Shown here: positions 14,538-16,979 of the stretch, piece after piece | Position numbering within the stretch: the stretch's first letter is position 1 | Layout of the letters: every line of letters begins with the position of its first letter | NCBI GenBank assembly: GCA_051859825.1 | Contig: JBHYFA010000061.1 | Coordinates: 1-16,979, forward strand | Length of the DNA: 16,979 nt | Source of the DNA: CSBr16-58 sp051859825 | GTDB taxonomy: Bacteria > Bacteroidota > Bacteroidia > Flavobacteriales > Schleiferiaceae | Direction: 5' to 3' | The notes under the pieces: generated by a model | The model's input: only the letters and a program-made list of their open reading frames with translations | The model's database searches: none | Told to the model about the DNA's origin: nothing | Program-made: the position numbers and the translations under genes

Positions 14538-14577
14538 AGAGACGAATAGGCAGAAAGACGCACTGCCGTGCGTCTCT
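14538..14577. repeat. Palindromic repeat AGACGCAC/GTGCGTCT
   Basis: AGACGCAC (14556-14563), loop TGCC, GTGCGTCT (14568-14575) form a perfect 8-bp hairpin. An outer AGAGACG (14538-14544) can pair alternatively with CGTCTCT (14571-14577), suggesting a decayed or rearranged longer palindrome. No T run follows, so it is not a clear terminator. Confidence 0.75.
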
Positions 14578-14627
14578 ACAACATGATAAATCTACCTTGA
14601 AAAGGTATCAACCACTGGGCAACCACC

Positions 14628-14647
14628 CTCTGCTCTATGCTCTATGC
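14628..14647. repeat. Heptamer tandem repeat TGCTCTA
   Basis: Two full TGCTCTA units (14631-14637, 14638-14644) plus TGC, preceded by CTC. The period is again seven bases. Confidence 0.7.
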
Positions 14648-14693
14648 ACGCGTTAGCACATCCCTAACCTACCAAACGATAATGCACTAAACA

Positions 14694-14714
14694 CTCATAA
14701 TTCATAACCCATAA
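14694..14714. repeat. Degenerate heptamer repeat YYCATAA x3
   Basis: CTCATAA, TTCATAA and CCCATAA follow one another directly; a further CTCATAA lies near 14731. The period is seven bases. Confidence 0.65.
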
Positions 14715-14748
14715 CTAAACCCAACTCAAAACTCATAATACTTTACGA

Positions 14749-14760
14749 CTTTGCGTGAAA
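14749..14760. repeat. Fragment resembling one arm of the 14430 inverted repeat
   Basis: CTTTGCGTGAAA shares CTTTGCGT with the right arm at 14479-14486 and then skips to GTGAAA, as found at the end of that arm. It looks like a shortened or related half-element; chance cannot be excluded at this length. Confidence 0.4.
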
Positions 14761-14772
14761 CTTTAAACCAAG

Positions 14773-14802
14773 AAAAAAAACGGCTGTCCGCGAAGACAAC
14801 CG
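14773..14802 (-). terminator. Terminator of the T9SS cargo gene
   Basis: Read on the minus strand: CGGTTGTC (14802-14795), loop TTCGCG, GACAGCCG (14788-14781), then eight T residues. The stem has one A-C mismatch. It lies 123 bases beyond the stop codon at 14925. Bases 14803-14924 between hold only a small AGGC/GCCT hairpin at 14884-14896. Confidence 0.8.
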
Positions 14803-14924
14803 TTTTCTTTCTGTTTAAATTTACCTTTAGAATTAGAGTTTGTCCATAAAGTCAAAATGTCTAATCTAAAAAGTTCGAGGTCAAGGCTTGCGGCCTAGAT
14901 AGCTACCTTACAGACAGACATCAA

Positions 14925-16979
14925 TTACTGAATGATGACTCTACGATTGATAATCCCTTCAGAAGTATGCAAGCGCAATACGTAGCTACCCGCAGCCACA
15001 TTTCCTAAATCATACTCTTTTCGGAAGTGTCCAGAATGATTTTTTAGGTGTTCACCACGTACTTTCATTCCGCGCATATCCAAAAACTCAATGTAGATAT
15101 CTTCGGTATTTTCCAATTCAAAATTAAGTTCAAACCTTCCTTGATTAGGATTTGGGAAAATGCTTAGTGAAAGAAGATTATCAAAACTCTCAACGGATAT
15201 ATTTTCCGCCCAAACCATTTGACATAAGGTGTCAGCACCACAGCTGCTATAAGCAATTAAGCATACCTCAAAACTGTCGGTTTGTGGAAACTGATAACTT
15301 ACACTATCGCCGGTAGCCGTGGCTAAACCAGCAAAATCCCAGTGAACAGAATCTGCATTTAAGCTAGTATTTTCAAATGAAACGGTGTGACTGATGGTCG
15401 TCCAAGTGAAGTCTGCTTGCACGGTGTCGGTATTTGGACTCAGTATTACCGGCGTACGAATATCCGAACAAGACTCTGAACCATAATGCACTTTACCTTT
15501 CCAAGAACGTGGTGAAAGTGAGGAAGTCCAAGACCCGGCTTTTGTAATACCCACCAAAATTTCCATATCCGCATTAGAACCAATACTTGAACCAAGAGGA
15601 TCACCAGATGCATAAGAGAAGCTTCCGGTTACGGGTTGTAGATAAATACCGTAAACCTGCCCGGCATTCATAGGTATAGGATTACTCAAGTTGAATTTAG
15701 CAGGAGTAGCACTTCCCAAGAGCTGAACATTAGATACCGTTTCGTGAAGTATCCAAGATGCTGGATTGGTTTCATGCCCCTGAAGTGAACCTACTTTGTA
15801 GTACACATCAATATCGGTAAAGGTGGTGGTGGTTCCGTAAACAGAGAATCCTGTAACACTCAAAGTATTGAAAATATCTAAATCAAACATATTTCCACCA
15901 TTACTTGTAGAAGTATTACCCGTAGCTGTTGATTCCAACGAATCGGCAATATCGTTGAATGCTACGTAGAGGGATGGTGGCGAAGTTGTGCTTAGATTCA
16001 GCTCCGTTCCCGTGTGAACGATGTTACCGGCTGTAGGCGCATCAAACCAGTTATACACAATATTGGGAAATGGCATTACTTCAACAAGCACTGAATCTTC
16101 GCCCGGGCAGAATTCTTCGGTAACAACGTTGGGTTGAAATGACAAAATAGGCAGGCTATCAATACTAAGTGTATCATTAGCTCTTAATTGATCATTAGGC
16201 AAATCAACCGTTGCAACAACATTCACATACGCACCCCAGTAGGAATCAATAGTTCCCAAGGTTACGGTATCAACTTCATCTTCCAATAAATTACCGGTGT
16301 AGGTCGTATTAAATGTTTGATTTATATCACCTGTAATATCAACTGAAATTGGCAAACTCGTTATTGGGAAAAATCCATTATTTCGAATCTCTACTTTTAC
16401 GTTCATGGTGCTATCGCCACATTCCATAGACTCAGGAGAAACGAGGGAGACTAATTCAGCATCGTACTCAATAGGAACGCAGATTTCCAAAGCAGCAGAC
16501 CAAGGACCAAAGCCCCCTTGTGCACAAATTTCACGAACATGAACACAAATGCAAACGCCCATCTGCAAGCTATCCATAAGGAAGGCTGAATTATTGGTGG
16601 TTGTTTGCAAAGTGCCTATCCCTGAACCGGGTTCAAAGCCGCAAGTATCCCATTCCACCTGCCATTCAGGGCTATCACTATTCCAACTGATAATAGCACC
16701 TCCGGGGTATAAAGAATCCAAGCTTAAATCACTTACACCCGTACAAGCCAATGGAGTAAATTCGTAAGCACCGGGGTCAGGATCGGTGGGACGTGAAACG
16801 CTATCGTAATCAACAGGCACCAAAGACTGAACATTTGCACCAAGATTTTTCAAAGCACCCGCTCCGGGACGTAGAAAGTCTGGATTAGTTCCACCGATAA
16901 AATTGGGGTCAAACTCTAAACCATTTTGGTCGTATGCGGCGCTATTAGCCAACTGCCAATCAGCAAAGGTTGTGTGGTC
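14925..16979 (-). CDS. Multidomain T9SS-secreted protein (N-terminus outside window)
   Basis: The frame is open from the window edge (first codons read DHTTFADWQLANS) to the stop at 14925, giving the last 684 residues. The first ~75 residues, with DPNFIGGTNPDFLRPGAGAL and RPTDPDPGAYEF, are the typical end of a right-handed parallel beta-helix domain, which must lie mostly outside the window. Then follow a fibronectin III-like domain (AIISWNSDSPEWQVEWD … GPWSAALEICVP), a CARDB-like segment (MNVKVEIRNNGFFPITSLPI), an Ig-like domain (CPGEDSVLVEV … IVYNWFDAPTAG), a middle beta-rich region, a PKD-like domain (VSFENTSLNADSVHWDFAG) and a type A T9SS sorting domain (LSIFPNPNQGRFELNFELEN … AAGSYVLRLHTSEGI … RVIIQ). 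It is a cell-surface or secreted protein of unknown ligand, possibly carbohydrate-related. An internal TTG at 16952 is not the true start. Confidence 0.88.
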   Translation of the reverse strand, partial: DHTTFADWQLANSAAYDQNGLEFDPNFIGGTNPDFLRPGAGALKNLGANVQSLVPVDYDSVSRPTDPDPGAYEFTPLACTGVSDLSLDSLYPGGAIISWNSDSPEWQVEWDTCGFEPGSGIGTLQTTTNNSAFLMDSLQMGVCICVHVREICAQGGFGPWSAALEICVPIEYDAELVSLVSPESMECGDSTMNVKVEIRNNGFFPITSLPISVDITGDINQTFNTTYTGNLLEDEVDTVTLGTIDSYWGAYVNVVATVDLPNDQLRANDTLSIDSLPILSFQPNVVTEEFCPGEDSVLVEVMPFPNIVYNWFDAPTAGNIVHTGTELNLSTTSPPSLYVAFNDIADSLESTATGNTSTSNGGNMFDLDIFNTLSVTGFSVYGTTTTFTDIDVYYKVGSLQGHETNPASWILHETVSNVQLLGSATPAKFNLSNPIPMNAGQVYGIYLQPVTGSFSYASGDPLGSSIGSNADMEILVGITKAGSWTSSLSPRSWKGKVHYGSESCSDIRTPVILSPNTDTVQADFTWTTISHTVSFENTSLNADSVHWDFAGLATATGDSVSYQFPQTDSFEVCLIAYSSCGADTLCQMVWAENISVESFDNLLSLSIFPNPNQGRFELNFELENTEDIYIEFLDMRGMKVRGEHLKNHSGHFRKEYDLGNVAAGSYVLRLHTSEGIINRRVIIQ

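Noticed and set aside
14224..14549. Two plus-strand open frames of 80-98 codons in the repeat-rich spacer
   Set aside because: They are composed entirely of the heptamer, hairpin and inverted repeats; the FTAKAQRNAE-like text is the translation of the palindrome arm, a common source of false hypothetical proteins.

Overview
The window looks like chromosomal DNA from a member of the Bacteroidota, most likely a Flavobacteriales-type organism. The signs are two proteins ending in type IX secretion (T9SS) C-terminal sorting domains, a PorP/SprF-family gene next to a gldJ homologue, a propeller-type LytS-like kinase with a LytTR regulator, gene starts without Shine-Dalgarno sequences, and repeated TAnnTTTG -7 boxes of the Bacteroidota type. 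No tRNA, rRNA, CRISPR array or insertion sequence was seen.

Left part (1-5770): a secreted phospholipase D-fold protein with a T9SS tail runs leftward off the window edge (1-2214, minus). It is divergent from a small secreted DUF2141 protein (2362-2793, plus), whose stop overlaps that of an UpxY/RfaH-like NusG paralogue (2790-3293, minus). Next come a PhnP-like metallo-beta-lactamase-fold hydrolase (3349-4119, minus) and, divergently, a conserved 473-residue protein of unknown function (4278-5699, plus) that ends in a terminator hairpin.

Middle (5961-9605): porP/sprF-like (6051-7043) and gldJ (7115-8689) are outer-membrane and lipoprotein parts associated with T9SS and gliding. A near-perfect bidirectional terminator separates gldJ from the convergent GTPase gene era (8730-9605, minus).

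Right part (9652-16979): a two-component pair on the minus strand, a 971-residue propeller histidine kinase and a LytTR response regulator joined by an ATGA overlap, is divergent from a secreted S1/P1 zinc nuclease (13429-14205, plus). Downstream of the nuclease lies a gene-free spacer of about 720 bases (14206-14924), crowded with several unrelated repeat types: three heptamer tandem repeats, a duplicated 20-bp GC-rich unit with compact stem-loops, a 24-bp-arm inverted repeat and an 8-bp palindrome. A multidomain T9SS-secreted protein (14925-16979, minus, N-terminus outside the window) closes the window.

Taken together the region encodes secretion and gliding components, two likely cargo proteins of that pathway and a second exported nuclease, beside ordinary housekeeping (era) and regulatory genes. 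I see no clear undescribed multi-gene system. The most unusual material is the repeat-packed spacer at 14206-14770, followed by the unknown 4278-5699 gene and the orphan NusG paralogue.
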